Both the position numbers and the translations under genes were made by a program. Below the pieces are notes generated by a model. That model worked only from the letters and a program-made list of their open reading frames with translations. It was not told where the DNA came from and searched no databases. From assembly GCF_000350085.1 (NCBI RefSeq), contig NZ_CAUM01000062.1:1-42989 (forward strand): 42,989 nt of DNA, read 5' to 3'. The DNA comes from Mesorhizobium metallidurans STM 2683. Its GTDB lineage: Bacteria > Pseudomonadota > Alphaproteobacteria > Rhizobiales > Rhizobiaceae. The number at the start of each line of letters is the position of its first letter. Position 1 is the first letter of the stretch. Of the stretch, positions 32,315 to 39,848 are shown piece by piece.

Positions 32315-33256
32315 ATGCCCCAATCCCGCAAGATCATCATCGACACGGATCCCGGCCAGGATGATGCCGTCGCCATATTGCTGGCGCTCGGCAGCGCCGA
32401 GCTGGAGATCGTCGGCATCACCGCAGTCGCCGGCAACGTGCCGCTGAAGCTCACCGAAAAGAATGCCCGCAAGATTTGCGAACTGGCCGGCAGGCCCGAC
32501 ATCAAGGTCTATGCCGGCGCCATCCGGCCGCTGGTGCGCGAACTGGTCACCGCCGAGGAAGTACACGGCAAGACCGGCCTCAACGGGCCTGATTTGCCCG
32601 AGCCAAGGATGAAGCTGCAGAATCAATACGCGGTCGATTTCATCGTCGAGACGCTGATGAAGGAACAAAGCGGCACGATCACGCTTTGCGCGCTCGGGCC
32701 GCTCACCAATGTCGCGCTGGCGCTGATCCGCGAGCCGAAGATCGCGCCGCGCATCAAGGAGATCGTGCTGATGGGCGGCGGTTTCTTCGAGGGCGGCAAT
32801 GTCACGCCGACAGCCGAGTTCAACATCTATGTCGACCCGCAAGCCGCCGATGTCGTGTTCAAAGCCGGTATTCCGATCGTCATGATGCCGCTCGACGTCA
32901 CCCATAAGGCGCTGACCACCGCCACGCGCACCCAGGCCTTCCGCAAGCTCGGCACCAGGGTTGGAACGGCCACGGCCGAGATGCTGGAATTCTTCGAGCG
33001 CTTCGACGAGGAAAAATACGGCACCGACGGCGGACCGCTGCACGACCCTTGCGTCATCGCGTATCTGTTGAAGCCGGAACTGTTCAAGGGCCGCACCTGC
33101 AACGTCACCGTGGAAACCGCCTCGGAGCTCACCATGGGCATGACCGTCATCGACTGGTGGGGCGTGACCAAGCGGCCGAAGAACGCCATGGTGATGCGCG
33201 ACATCGACCATGATGCCTTCTTCGCGCTGCTGGTGGAGCGGCTGGGGCGGCTTTAG
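32315..33256 (+). CDS. Inosine-uridine preferring nucleoside hydrolase family protein
   Basis: 313 aa. The Ca2+-binding signature DTDPGQDDA lies at residues 10-18, with catalytic Asp10 in the family position. TLCALGPLTNVALAL, EFNIYVDPQAADVVF and the C-terminal PLHDPCVIAYLL complete the pattern. It splits ribonucleosides into base and ribose in salvage. The start at 32315 has AAGGA 6 nt upstream; the upstream open frame overlaps the divergent hsp20 leader and is not coding. A ribokinase gene lies about 2.3 kb further on, which could use the released ribose. Substrate preference is not determined. Confidence 0.93.
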   Translation: MPQSRKIIIDTDPGQDDAVAILLALGSAELEIVGITAVAGNVPLKLTEKNARKICELAGRPDIKVYAGAIRPLVRELVTAEEVHGKTGLNGPDLPEPRMKLQNQYAVDFIVETLMKEQSGTITLCALGPLTNVALALIREPKIAPRIKEIVLMGGGFFEGGNVTPTAEFNIYVDPQAADVVFKAGIPIVMMPLDVTHKALTTATRTQAFRKLGTRVGTATAEMLEFFERFDEEKYGTDGGPLHDPCVIAYLLKPELFKGRTCNVTVETASELTMGMTVIDWWGVTKRPKNAMVMRDIDHDAFFALLVERLGRL

Positions 33257-33366
33257 GGCCTCTTCCTTCCTCCTTGCGGGGGAAGGTGGATTGGCGCGTT
33301 AGTGCCAAGACGGAAGGGGTGTTGGAAGAAACTCCAGCGCCGCAATCGGTCCAGCACCCCATCCGA

Positions 33367-33407
33367 CCGAGCTTCGCTCGGCCACCTTCTCCCACAATGG
33401 GAGAAGG
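33367..33407. terminator. Double hairpin between convergent genes
   Basis: CCGAGC (33367-33372) / GCTCGG (33376-33381) is followed by CCTTCTCCC (33385-33393) / GGGAGAAGG (33399-33407). It sits between the nucleoside hydrolase and lysE stops. It may be a bidirectional terminator or a REP-like repeat; the left part of the spacer holds further partial copies of the CCTTC/GAAGG pattern. Confidence 0.5.
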
Positions 33408-33416
33408 AAAGGCGCC

Positions 33417-34031
33417 TTACTTCGCCTTGGAAAACGCCAGCCACAGGCCGCCGCCGACCAGGAAGCTGCCGCTGATCCTGGACACGAGCTTGATGCGGCT
33501 GGCCGACAGCAGGCGGCCGGCGCGGCCGGCGGCGAGCGCGTAAGTCGAATCGGAGACGGCGGCGAAGATCATGGCGGTGAGGCCCATGACCATGATCTGC
33601 AGCGCGTAGTTGCCCTCGGGAGAAATGAACTGCGGAAAGAAAGCGCCGAAGAACACCAGCGTCTTGGGGTTGCTCACTGCCACCAGCAGGCCCTGCAGGA
33701 AGAAGCCGCCACGCGGCTTTTTCGCCGATCCGTCGGCATTCAGTCTGCCCTTGGAGCGGAACATCTGCACGCCCATCCAGATCAGATAGACGGCGCCGAT
33801 CAGCCTGACCCATTCGAACCAGTGGCCCATGCCCGCGATCAGCGACGTCAGGCCGATGCCGACAATGGCGATCATGATGGCGAGACCGGCCTGCGTGCCG
33901 GCGACATTGGCGAGGCCGGCCCGCGAGCCATGGCGAATGCTGTTGCCGATGATCAGCGTCACCGTCGGTCCAGGCACCAGGATGATGACGAGGCAAGCGA
34001 CGAGATAGGTGGCGTAGAGTTCCAGCGACAT
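33417..34031 (-). CDS. LysE family translocator (RhtB-like amino acid exporter)
   Basis: 204 aa inner-membrane protein with about six hydrophobic segments. The N-terminal YLVACLVIILVPGPTVTLIIGNSIRHGSRAGLANVAGTQAGLAI is the LysE/RhtB signature region; GLLVAVSNPKTLVFFGAFFPQFI is also typical. Members export amino acids or homoserine lactones; the substrate cannot be named. It converges on the nucleoside hydrolase and appears to be a single gene; the amidase gene upstream is on the same strand with 110 bp between. Confidence 0.92.
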   Translation of the reverse strand: MSLELYATYLVACLVIILVPGPTVTLIIGNSIRHGSRAGLANVAGTQAGLAIMIAIVGIGLTSLIAGMGHWFEWVRLIGAVYLIWMGVQMFRSKGRLNADGSAKKPRGGFFLQGLLVAVSNPKTLVFFGAFFPQFISPEGNYALQIMVMGLTAMIFAAVSDSTYALAAGRAGRLLSASRIKLVSRISGSFLVGGGLWLAFSKAK

Positions 34032-34141
34032 GGGTTTTCCTCGGTAGAGTGCCGCTTGAAACGCGGCTGACCAGGATCAATGCATGGCGACGACGGCGGT
34101 GCAAGCCGGCACGACAGATTGCCGACGAAGCGGAATTGAGT

Positions 34142-35602
34142 TCAGCAGGCTCCGGCCGCCCAGGTCAGCGTGGACTCATAGGCCGCCGCCGCTCTCAGCA
34201 CCGCCATGTCGCCGCGCGGCCGGCCGATCAGTTGCATGCCCATCGGCCTGCCCCTGCCGTCGAAGCCAACGGGCACGTTGACCGCCGGGCAACCGCCAAG
34301 CGTGGCGAAGGCGGAAACCTGCATCCAGCGGTGGTAGCTGTCCATGGCGCGTTCCGCCACCTGGCTCGGCCAGTGGGTAACCACCTCGAAGGGAAAGACC
34401 TGTGCGGTCGGCAGGGCAATAAGGTCGAAGCGTTCGAACAGCGGCAGCAGCGTTTTATGCCAGGACGAGCGCCTTACCGTCGCGGCGTGGACCTGCGGCG
34501 CCGTGAGGCGCATTGCGTTCTCCACTTCCCACACGACTTCCGGCTTCAGCAGCCGGCGTTTGACGGGATCGTCGTAATGCGCCTTGAGCGCGCAGCCGCT
34601 GCTTGCTTGGCGCAGCGTCACAAAGGCCTGCCAAAGTGCCTCGAAGTCGACATCCGGCAATAGCGCTTCGGTCTGAAAGGACATTTCCGCGAAGCGGCCG
34701 AAAGCGGCCTCGCAAAGCGGCAGGATGCCTGCCTCAACCGGCAAATGGCCGCCGAGATCGCCGAGCCAGGCGATGCGGCCGCCAGCCGCCGGTGCTTGCA
34801 GTCCCTGCAGGAAAGCGCCCTGTTTGTGATGTGAGAGCGGCGCGCGCGGATGGTAGCCGGCCTGCTCGTCGAGCAGCAGCGCCATGTCGCGCACGTTGCG
34901 GCCCATCGGCCCCTCGACGCCCATCTGGGCGTGGAAGACATCGAGGTCCGGCCCGGCCGGGACAAGTCCCTGCGACGGGCGGAAGCCGTAGACGTTGTTG
35001 TAGGCGGCCGGATTGCGCAGCGAGCCGCCAAAGTCGCTGCCGTCGGCGACGGGAAGCATGTCGAGCGCCAGCGCGACCGCCGCGCCACCGCTCGAACCGC
35101 CGGCGGTCAAGGCCGGATCGAAGGCATTGAGCGTCGGCCCGAACACGCTGTTGTAGGTGTTGGAGCCCAGACCGAATTCGGGAACGTTGGTTTTGCCGAT
35201 GATGATGGCGCCGGCCTTGCGGACGCGCTCGACGAAGAAGTCGTCTTCCCCGGGCACGAAATCGGCGAAGATCGGCGAGCCGAAGGTGGTCCTCAGCCCC
35301 TTGGTCAAGGCGAGGTCCTTGATCGCGATCGGCAGGCCAAACAGCGATCCGGCATTTCCTGCTTGCGCCAGATGGGCGTCCGCCCTGTCGGCCTCATTCA
35401 GGATATCGGCACGGTCGCGCAGCGAGACGATGGCGTTGACCAGCGAGTTGACCGCCTCGATCCGGTCGAGGAATGCCGTCACCACCTCGCGCACCGACAG
35501 GCGGCGCTGCCTGATCGCTTCGGCAAGCTCTGTCGCCGACAGACGGCAGATATCGCCGGCAACCGGCACGGCGTGTTTCGTGGCAGGGCGGTTGCCTGTC
35601 AT
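34142..35602 (-). CDS. Amidase (amidase signature family)
   Basis: 486 aa. The Ser-cisSer-Lys triad is complete: Lys95 (IAIKDLALTKG), the cis-Ser in AGGSSGGAAVALAL (170-171) and nucleophile Ser194 (GSDFGGSLRNPAA). KTNVPEFGLGSNTYN precedes it. It hydrolyses an amide in the cytosol; GatA can be excluded as there is no gatB/C partner. The start codon overlaps the stop of the upstream ribokinase by four bases, so the two are co-translated. Its link with ribokinase is unusual and the substrate is unknown. Confidence 0.92.
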   Translation of the reverse strand: MTGNRPATKHAVPVAGDICRLSATELAEAIRQRRLSVREVVTAFLDRIEAVNSLVNAIVSLRDRADILNEADRADAHLAQAGNAGSLFGLPIAIKDLALTKGLRTTFGSPIFADFVPGEDDFFVERVRKAGAIIIGKTNVPEFGLGSNTYNSVFGPTLNAFDPALTAGGSSGGAAVALALDMLPVADGSDFGGSLRNPAAYNNVYGFRPSQGLVPAGPDLDVFHAQMGVEGPMGRNVRDMALLLDEQAGYHPRAPLSHHKQGAFLQGLQAPAAGGRIAWLGDLGGHLPVEAGILPLCEAAFGRFAEMSFQTEALLPDVDFEALWQAFVTLRQASSGCALKAHYDDPVKRRLLKPEVVWEVENAMRLTAPQVHAATVRRSSWHKTLLPLFERFDLIALPTAQVFPFEVVTHWPSQVAERAMDSYHRWMQVSAFATLGGCPAVNVPVGFDGRGRPMGMQLIGRPRGDMAVLRAAAAYESTLTWAAGAC

Positions 35603-36504
35603 GCTGATTGCTGCGAAACGGCATCGACATCCCTGGCCAGCGGGATGGCAGGCTGGGCGCCGGGCTTCAGGCAGGCGAGCGAGCCGGCAATGGCGGCGCG
35701 GGCGAGGGCCTGTTCGAGCGGCAGGCCTGACGACAGGCCGGCGGCGAAATAGCCGCAGAACGTGTCGCCGGCGCCGACCGTGTCGACAGGGGTGATTTTC
35801 ATCGCCGGCACGGTCAGGAAATCTTCTGATGTCGCGGCCAGCACACCGTCGCCGCCGAGCGTGACGACAATGGCGCGGCCGGTTTTTCCGGCATAGTCGC
35901 GCATCCGCGCCGGACGGTCGCGGCCATTCAACGACAGCGCTTCGCCGTAGAGATCGAATTCGGTTTCGTTGGCGACGACGTAGTCGGCCTTGCCGAGGAA
36001 AGGGACGGCCTCGCCGCGGAACGGCGCCGTGTTGAGCACGGTGACCGCGCCCACCGCCCGTGCCGCGTCGAGTGCTGCATCGACGGTCTGCAGCGGGACT
36101 TCCTGCTGCAGGAGCACGACATCGCCTTTCCCAAGGAAAGCCTTGGACAGGTCGCCCGGCAGAACCGAATCATTGGCGCCCGGCACGATGGCGATGACGT
36201 TCTCGCCGTCGTCGCCGACCATGATCACGGCTATGCCGGTCGAGGCAAAGGTCTCGCCGACGCCGGACAGGTCGATCTTGCCATCCCTGAGCAGCGCCAG
36301 CGCTTCACTGGCGAAACTATCCTTGCCGACGGCGCCGACCATGCGCACCTTGGCGCCGGCGCGCGCTGCGGCCAGCGCCTGGTTGGCGCCCTTGCCACCG
36401 GGTGCGGTGGCGAAACCGGAGCCGCGCACCGTCTCGCCGGGTGTGGGCAAGCGGTCGACATTGGCGATAAGGTCGAGATTGATCGAGCCGACAACGATGA
36501 TCAA
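35599..36504 (-). CDS. rbsK: Ribokinase (PfkB family)
   Basis: 301 aa. The N-terminal motif GSINLDLIANVDRLPTPGETVRGSGFATAPGGKGANQALAAARAG and the C-terminal DTVGAGDTFCGYFAAG, with catalytic base Asp247, are those of ribokinases. It makes ribose-5-phosphate using ATP. The start is TTG at 36504 with a perfect GGAGG 6 nt upstream. It overlaps the amidase gene by four bases. No ribose ABC transporter is next to it, but the nucleoside hydrolase at 32315-33256 could supply ribose. Close PfkB relatives with other sugar or nucleoside substrates cannot be ruled out. Confidence 0.9.
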   Translation of the reverse strand: MIIVVGSINLDLIANVDRLPTPGETVRGSGFATAPGGKGANQALAAARAGAKVRMVGAVGKDSFASEALALLRDGKIDLSGVGETFASTGIAVIMVGDDGENVIAIVPGANDSVLPGDLSKAFLGKGDVVLLQQEVPLQTVDAALDAARAVGAVTVLNTAPFRGEAVPFLGKADYVVANETEFDLYGEALSLNGRDRPARMRDYAGKTGRAIVVTLGGDGVLAATSEDFLTVPAMKITPVDTVGAGDTFCGYFAAGLSSGLPLEQALARAAIAGSLACLKPGAQPAIPLARDVDAVSQQSA

Positions 36505-36618
36505 GAAATGCCTCCTGCTGAATGCGCGGGAAGCTATCCTGTAAGTTCGCCGCTTGCCAGACCGCGCTGCATGATCCCACGCGGTCTGATGTCAGGCCCT
36601 GGTTCCTTGGGCGTTTCA

Positions 36619-37512
36619 TCAGGAGCCGACCTGTCCCGCTTCCCAGCCGAGGATGGCGCGTTTGCGGGTCAGGCCCCAATGGTAGCCGGTGAGCGCGCCG
36701 GACTTGCCGAGCGCCCGGTGGCACGGCACCACGAAGGACATCGGGTTGGCGCCCACCGCCGCACCCACCGCCCGGCTCGCGCTCGGTGCGCCGATGCGGG
36801 CGGCGATCGAGGAATAGGTGCAGGCCTTGCCCATCGGGATGCGCAGCAGAGCTTCCCAGACGCGGACCTGGAAATCGGTGCCGATCATGACGACGCGCAA
36901 CGGCTGGTCGGCGCGCCACAGCGCCGGATCGAAGATACGCGCGGCATAGGGCGCGGTGGCGGCCATGTCCTCGACATAGGTCGCGTTCGGCCAGCGGCTG
37001 GACATGTCGGCGAAGGCGGCGCGCTCGCCGCCGGCATCGTTGAAGGCGAGGCCGGCAAGGCCGCGGTCGGTGACCATGATCAGGGCCACGCCAAATGGCG
37101 AGATGTGGTAGCCGTAGCGGATGGTGAGGCCCACGCCACGCGTCTTGTAGTCGCCCGGCGACATCGCTTCATGGGTGACGAAGAGATCGTGCAACCGGCC
37201 GGGGCCGGACATGCCGACTTCGAACGACGTCTCGAGCAGCGGCATGCCGGAATCGAGCAGCTTGCGCGCATGGTCGAGCGTGACCGCCTGCAGAAAGGCC
37301 TTGGGCGACAGGCCGGCCCAGCGGGTGAAGAGCTTTTGCAGGCCGGTCGGCGTCTCGCCGACTTCCTCTGCCAATATTTCGAGCGACGGCTGGTCACGGT
37401 AATCGAGGCTGATCTTCTCGATGGCGCGGCGAACGACTTCGTAGTCACCGCCTTCGGGGGTGATGTCTTTCTGAAGGATTGCTGTTGTCTTGAGAGGCAT
37501 CTGGGCGTTCAT
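36619..37512 (-). CDS. ada: AraC-HTH / methylated-DNA-cysteine S-methyltransferase fusion (Ada-like)
   Basis: 297 aa from the ATG at 37512 (AAGGAG 8 nt upstream). An AraC-type helix-turn-helix (about 20-120: SLEILAEEVGETPTGLQKLFTRWAGLSPKAFLQAV) is joined to a C-terminal O6-methylguanine-DNA methyltransferase with active-site Cys264 in VVPCHRALGKSGALTGYHWG. The N-terminal Cys4 zinc module (AdaA) that senses phosphotriester damage in Ada is missing. It therefore resembles the truncated Ada forms of many rhizobia: direct repair of alkylated guanine, with a possible regulatory role. It is divergent from the decayed methyltransferase at 37628. Confidence 0.9.
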   Translation of the reverse strand: MNAQMPLKTTAILQKDITPEGGDYEVVRRAIEKISLDYRDQPSLEILAEEVGETPTGLQKLFTRWAGLSPKAFLQAVTLDHARKLLDSGMPLLETSFEVGMSGPGRLHDLFVTHEAMSPGDYKTRGVGLTIRYGYHISPFGVALIMVTDRGLAGLAFNDAGGERAAFADMSSRWPNATYVEDMAATAPYAARIFDPALWRADQPLRVVMIGTDFQVRVWEALLRIPMGKACTYSSIAARIGAPSASRAVGAAVGANPMSFVVPCHRALGKSGALTGYHWGLTRKRAILGWEAGQVGS

Positions 37513-37627
37513 GGGACTATCTCCTTGGCCCTGAATATCGTCGTTCAGGGCACCGATCACCACCCGAAACTTGCCTTCCTGCCGCACATACCCGGGGAGA
37601 CGCGGATTTCGAGCCCAGGAGGAGCTG

Positions 37628-38439
37628 ATGGTTGGCGAAAAAGTGCATCTTACTGGGAAAAGGCGACCTTGCTGATAACGCTCTACGGTAAGGCGCTGGA
37701 GAGCCGGCTGCCCCATTCGCTGCTCAGGGATCACTTCGCCGACGAGGCGGTGCGCAGGATCGACTACGATTTCTCCAGGCTCAAGGTCGACGGCAATCTC
37801 GGCGTCGGCCTGGCGATCAGGGCAAAGACGCTGGGTCCACATTCAGGACTTTCTCGTCAGAAATCCCGACGCCATCGTGCTGCATCTTGGTTGCGGGCTC
37901 GATACCCGCATATTCCGCGTCGATCCGCCACAAGGGGTGGAGTGGTTCGACGTCGACTACCCCGAAGTGATCGAGCTCAGGCGCAAACTTTATCCATCCC
38001 GTGACCACTACCATCGGGTCGCCTCGTCGGTGACCGAACCGGATTGGCCGGCTGAAGTGCCTGGCAATCGCCGGCCATGGTGGTGGCGGAAGGGCTGACG
38101 CCCTATCTCGCCGCCGAAGAGGGACCACGTATGCTTTCACGGCTCGTCGCGCACCTTGCCAGTGGCGAGCTGATGTTTGACGCCTACAGTCGTTTTGGTC
38201 TGAAGCTGCTTCGCCTCAATCCGGCCGTCAAGGCGACGGGCGCCGAGGTTCAATGGGCGATCGAGGATCCGCGCGAACTGGAGCGAGCCGTTCCGAAGCT
38301 GCGGTTCGTCGAGGACATCCCGGCCTACAAGCCTGAAAACGCCCGCCGCATGGGCTGGGTCGCGAGATTGTTTATTCGGCTTTGGAAACATATTCCCGCG
38401 CTGCGCAAGGTCGGCAGGCTTTTGCGCTATCGCTTCTGA
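37628..38439 (+). pseudogene. Class I SAM-dependent (LCMT-type) O-methyltransferase, multiple frameshifts
   Basis: The start ATG at 37628 has AGGAGG directly upstream. Reading in pieces gives MVGEKVHLTG, then EKATLLITLYGKALES to RAKTL, then VHIQDFLVRNPDAIVLHLGCGLDTR to EVPGN, then AMVVAEGLTPYLAAEEGPRM to the stop at 38439: a leucine carboxyl methyltransferase-type fold with the SAM motif LGCGLDTR. Three breaks are seen, near 37663 (one G missing in a G/A run), near 37834 (frame change, possibly 2 or 8 bases missing) and near 38071 (one C missing). This looks like a decayed gene; the intact form would be about 270 aa. Substrate unknown. Confidence 0.8.
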
Positions 38440-38456
38440 AGCGCCTTCTTTTGTAT

Positions 38457-38505
38457 GAGCATGATCTTTTCCGAAAACCGGTGTCCACTTTTCGGGATCA
38501 TGCTC
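38457..38505. repeat. Palindromic intergenic element, copy C
   Basis: Outer arms GAGCATGATC (38457-38466) / GATCATGCTC (38496-38505), inner arms CCGAAAA (38471-38477) / TTTTCGG (38489-38495), loop CCGGTGTCCAC. It is the most regular copy. It overlaps the stop codon of the DUF2244 gene and lies 17 bp after the decayed methyltransferase, so it could terminate both. Confidence 0.8.
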
Positions 38506-38998
38506 AGCGTGCCTTCGCGGTTGCCAGCGCCCTTGAAAAAGCAGTGGCAAAGCTCTCGCGATCGTCGGGGTTGAGGAAGCCGCCTAGCGGCACATTCTGC
38601 CCTTGCGCTTCCACCGCCATCCCGGTGATGCCGATCTCGGCATGGCGGGCAATCGAAAAACGCGCCCAGAACGGGTTGAAGCGATGCGCTTCCGATTTGC
38701 CGGACGGTGCGGTCTTGCGGATGTCGAGGCTGGTGCGCGAGACCGAGACCTCCTCGCGGGCGCGGGCGGCGCGGTAGTTGGCGCGGAAGGCGATGTAGAC
38801 GGCGATCACGTCCAGCCCGAAGAAGCCGAACACCGGCCAGGCGCCGCGCGACAGGAAAAACGCGCCGGTGACCACCCAGCAGAACAGCAGCGCGCCCATC
38901 AGTACGGCAAAGCCGGTGCGGCCGAGCGAGCGGTGCGGTGTCAGCAAGGCGTGGAAGAAGGGCTCGTCGGCCTGGAAAGAGGCGTTTGTGTCGCTCAT
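38504..38998 (-). CDS. DUF2244 domain-containing membrane protein
   Basis: 164 aa with two adjacent membrane helices (about 27-50 and 55-70) after a short cytosolic stretch HALLTPHRSLGRTGFAVLMG, and a C-terminal cytosolic domain with RFNPFWARFSIARHAEIGITGMAVEAQGQ. This is the layout of DUF2244, whose role is unknown. Its start is 22 bp from that of the divergent nth gene, the order common in rhizobia, so both promoters must overlap the opposite gene or each other. Confidence 0.87.
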   Translation of the reverse strand: MSDTNASFQADEPFFHALLTPHRSLGRTGFAVLMGALLFCWVVTGAFFLSRGAWPVFGFFGLDVIAVYIAFRANYRAARAREEVSVSRTSLDIRKTAPSGKSEAHRFNPFWARFSIARHAEIGITGMAVEAQGQNVPLGGFLNPDDRESFATAFSRALATAKAR

Positions 38999-39020
38999 GC
39001 CGCGATATTATAGGAAGGGA

Positions 39021-39848
39021 ATGGCGAGTCCCAAGTCCAAAAAATCCTCGATGCCCAAAAATCTGCCGATGGCCAAAAATGAGTTGCCACCCGGCCGGCG
39101 CGACGGCTCGAACGCCAAGCCGCGCCCCCGGCCGGTACGGCCCCATTCGCTCTACAGTTCGGTTGAAGTGCACGAGATTTTCCGGCGGTTTTCCGTGCAG
39201 AGGCCCGAGCCGAAAGGCGAGCTCGAACATATCAACGCCTTCACGCTTCTGGTGGCGGTGGTGCTTTCGGCGCAAGCGACCGATGCCGGCGTCAACAAGG
39301 CGACGCGGGCGCTGTTCAAGGCGGCCGACACGCCGCAAAAGATGCTGGCGCTTGGCGAGGCCAAGGTCGCCGACTACATCAGGACGATAGGGCTCTGGCG
39401 CAACAAGGCCAAGAACGTCATTGCCCTGTCACAGGCGCTGATCGCCGACCATGGCGGCGAGGTGCCTGACGATCGCGACCAACTGGTCGAGCTGCCGGGC
39501 GTCGGGCGCAAGACCGCCAATGTCGTGCTCAACATGGCCTTCGGCCGGCATACGATGGCGGTCGACACGCACATCTTCCGCATCGGCAACCGGCTTGGTC
39601 TGGCGCCCGGCAAGACGCCGGAACAGGTCGAGCAAGGGCTGTTGCGGATCATTCCGGACGAATATATGCGCCACGCGCATCACTGGCTGATCCTGCATGG
39701 GCGCTATATCTGCAAGGCGCGCAAGCCGGACTGTCCGGCCTGCGTCATCGCCGATATCTGCAAGGCCGAGGAGAAGACCACCGACGTGCCGGCGCCGCTG
39801 GTCGAGATCGCGCCGCTCGGGCCGGCGGACGAGGCCTCGATAGCCTAA
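39021..39848 (+). CDS. nth: Endonuclease III
   Basis: 275 aa, about 60 longer than the E. coli enzyme owing to a basic N-terminal tail (SPKSKKSS, PPGRRDGSNAKPRPRP). The helix-hairpin-helix LPGVGRKTANVVLNMAF contains catalytic Lys164, and Asp182 is in AVDTHI, 18 residues apart as in E. coli. The [4Fe-4S] ligands are Cys231, Cys238, Cys241 and Cys247 (C-x6-C-x2-C-x5-C). It removes oxidised pyrimidines and nicks the abasic site. The start has AGGAAGGG close upstream. The stop overlaps the tctA stop of the opposite strand. Confidence 0.95.
   Translation: MASPKSKKSSMPKNLPMAKNELPPGRRDGSNAKPRPRPVRPHSLYSSVEVHEIFRRFSVQRPEPKGELEHINAFTLLVAVVLSAQATDAGVNKATRALFKAADTPQKMLALGEAKVADYIRTIGLWRNKAKNVIALSQALIADHGGEVPDDRDQLVELPGVGRKTANVVLNMAFGRHTMAVDTHIFRIGNRLGLAPGKTPEQVEQGLLRIIPDEYMRHAHHWLILHGRYICKARKPDCPACVIADICKAEEKTTDVPAPLVEIAPLGPADEASIA

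Noticed and set aside
36508..38004. 498-codon plus-strand frame over the Ada-like gene
   Set aside because: It is mostly the antisense of the Ada-like gene; only its last part coincides with one fragment of the decayed methyltransferase.
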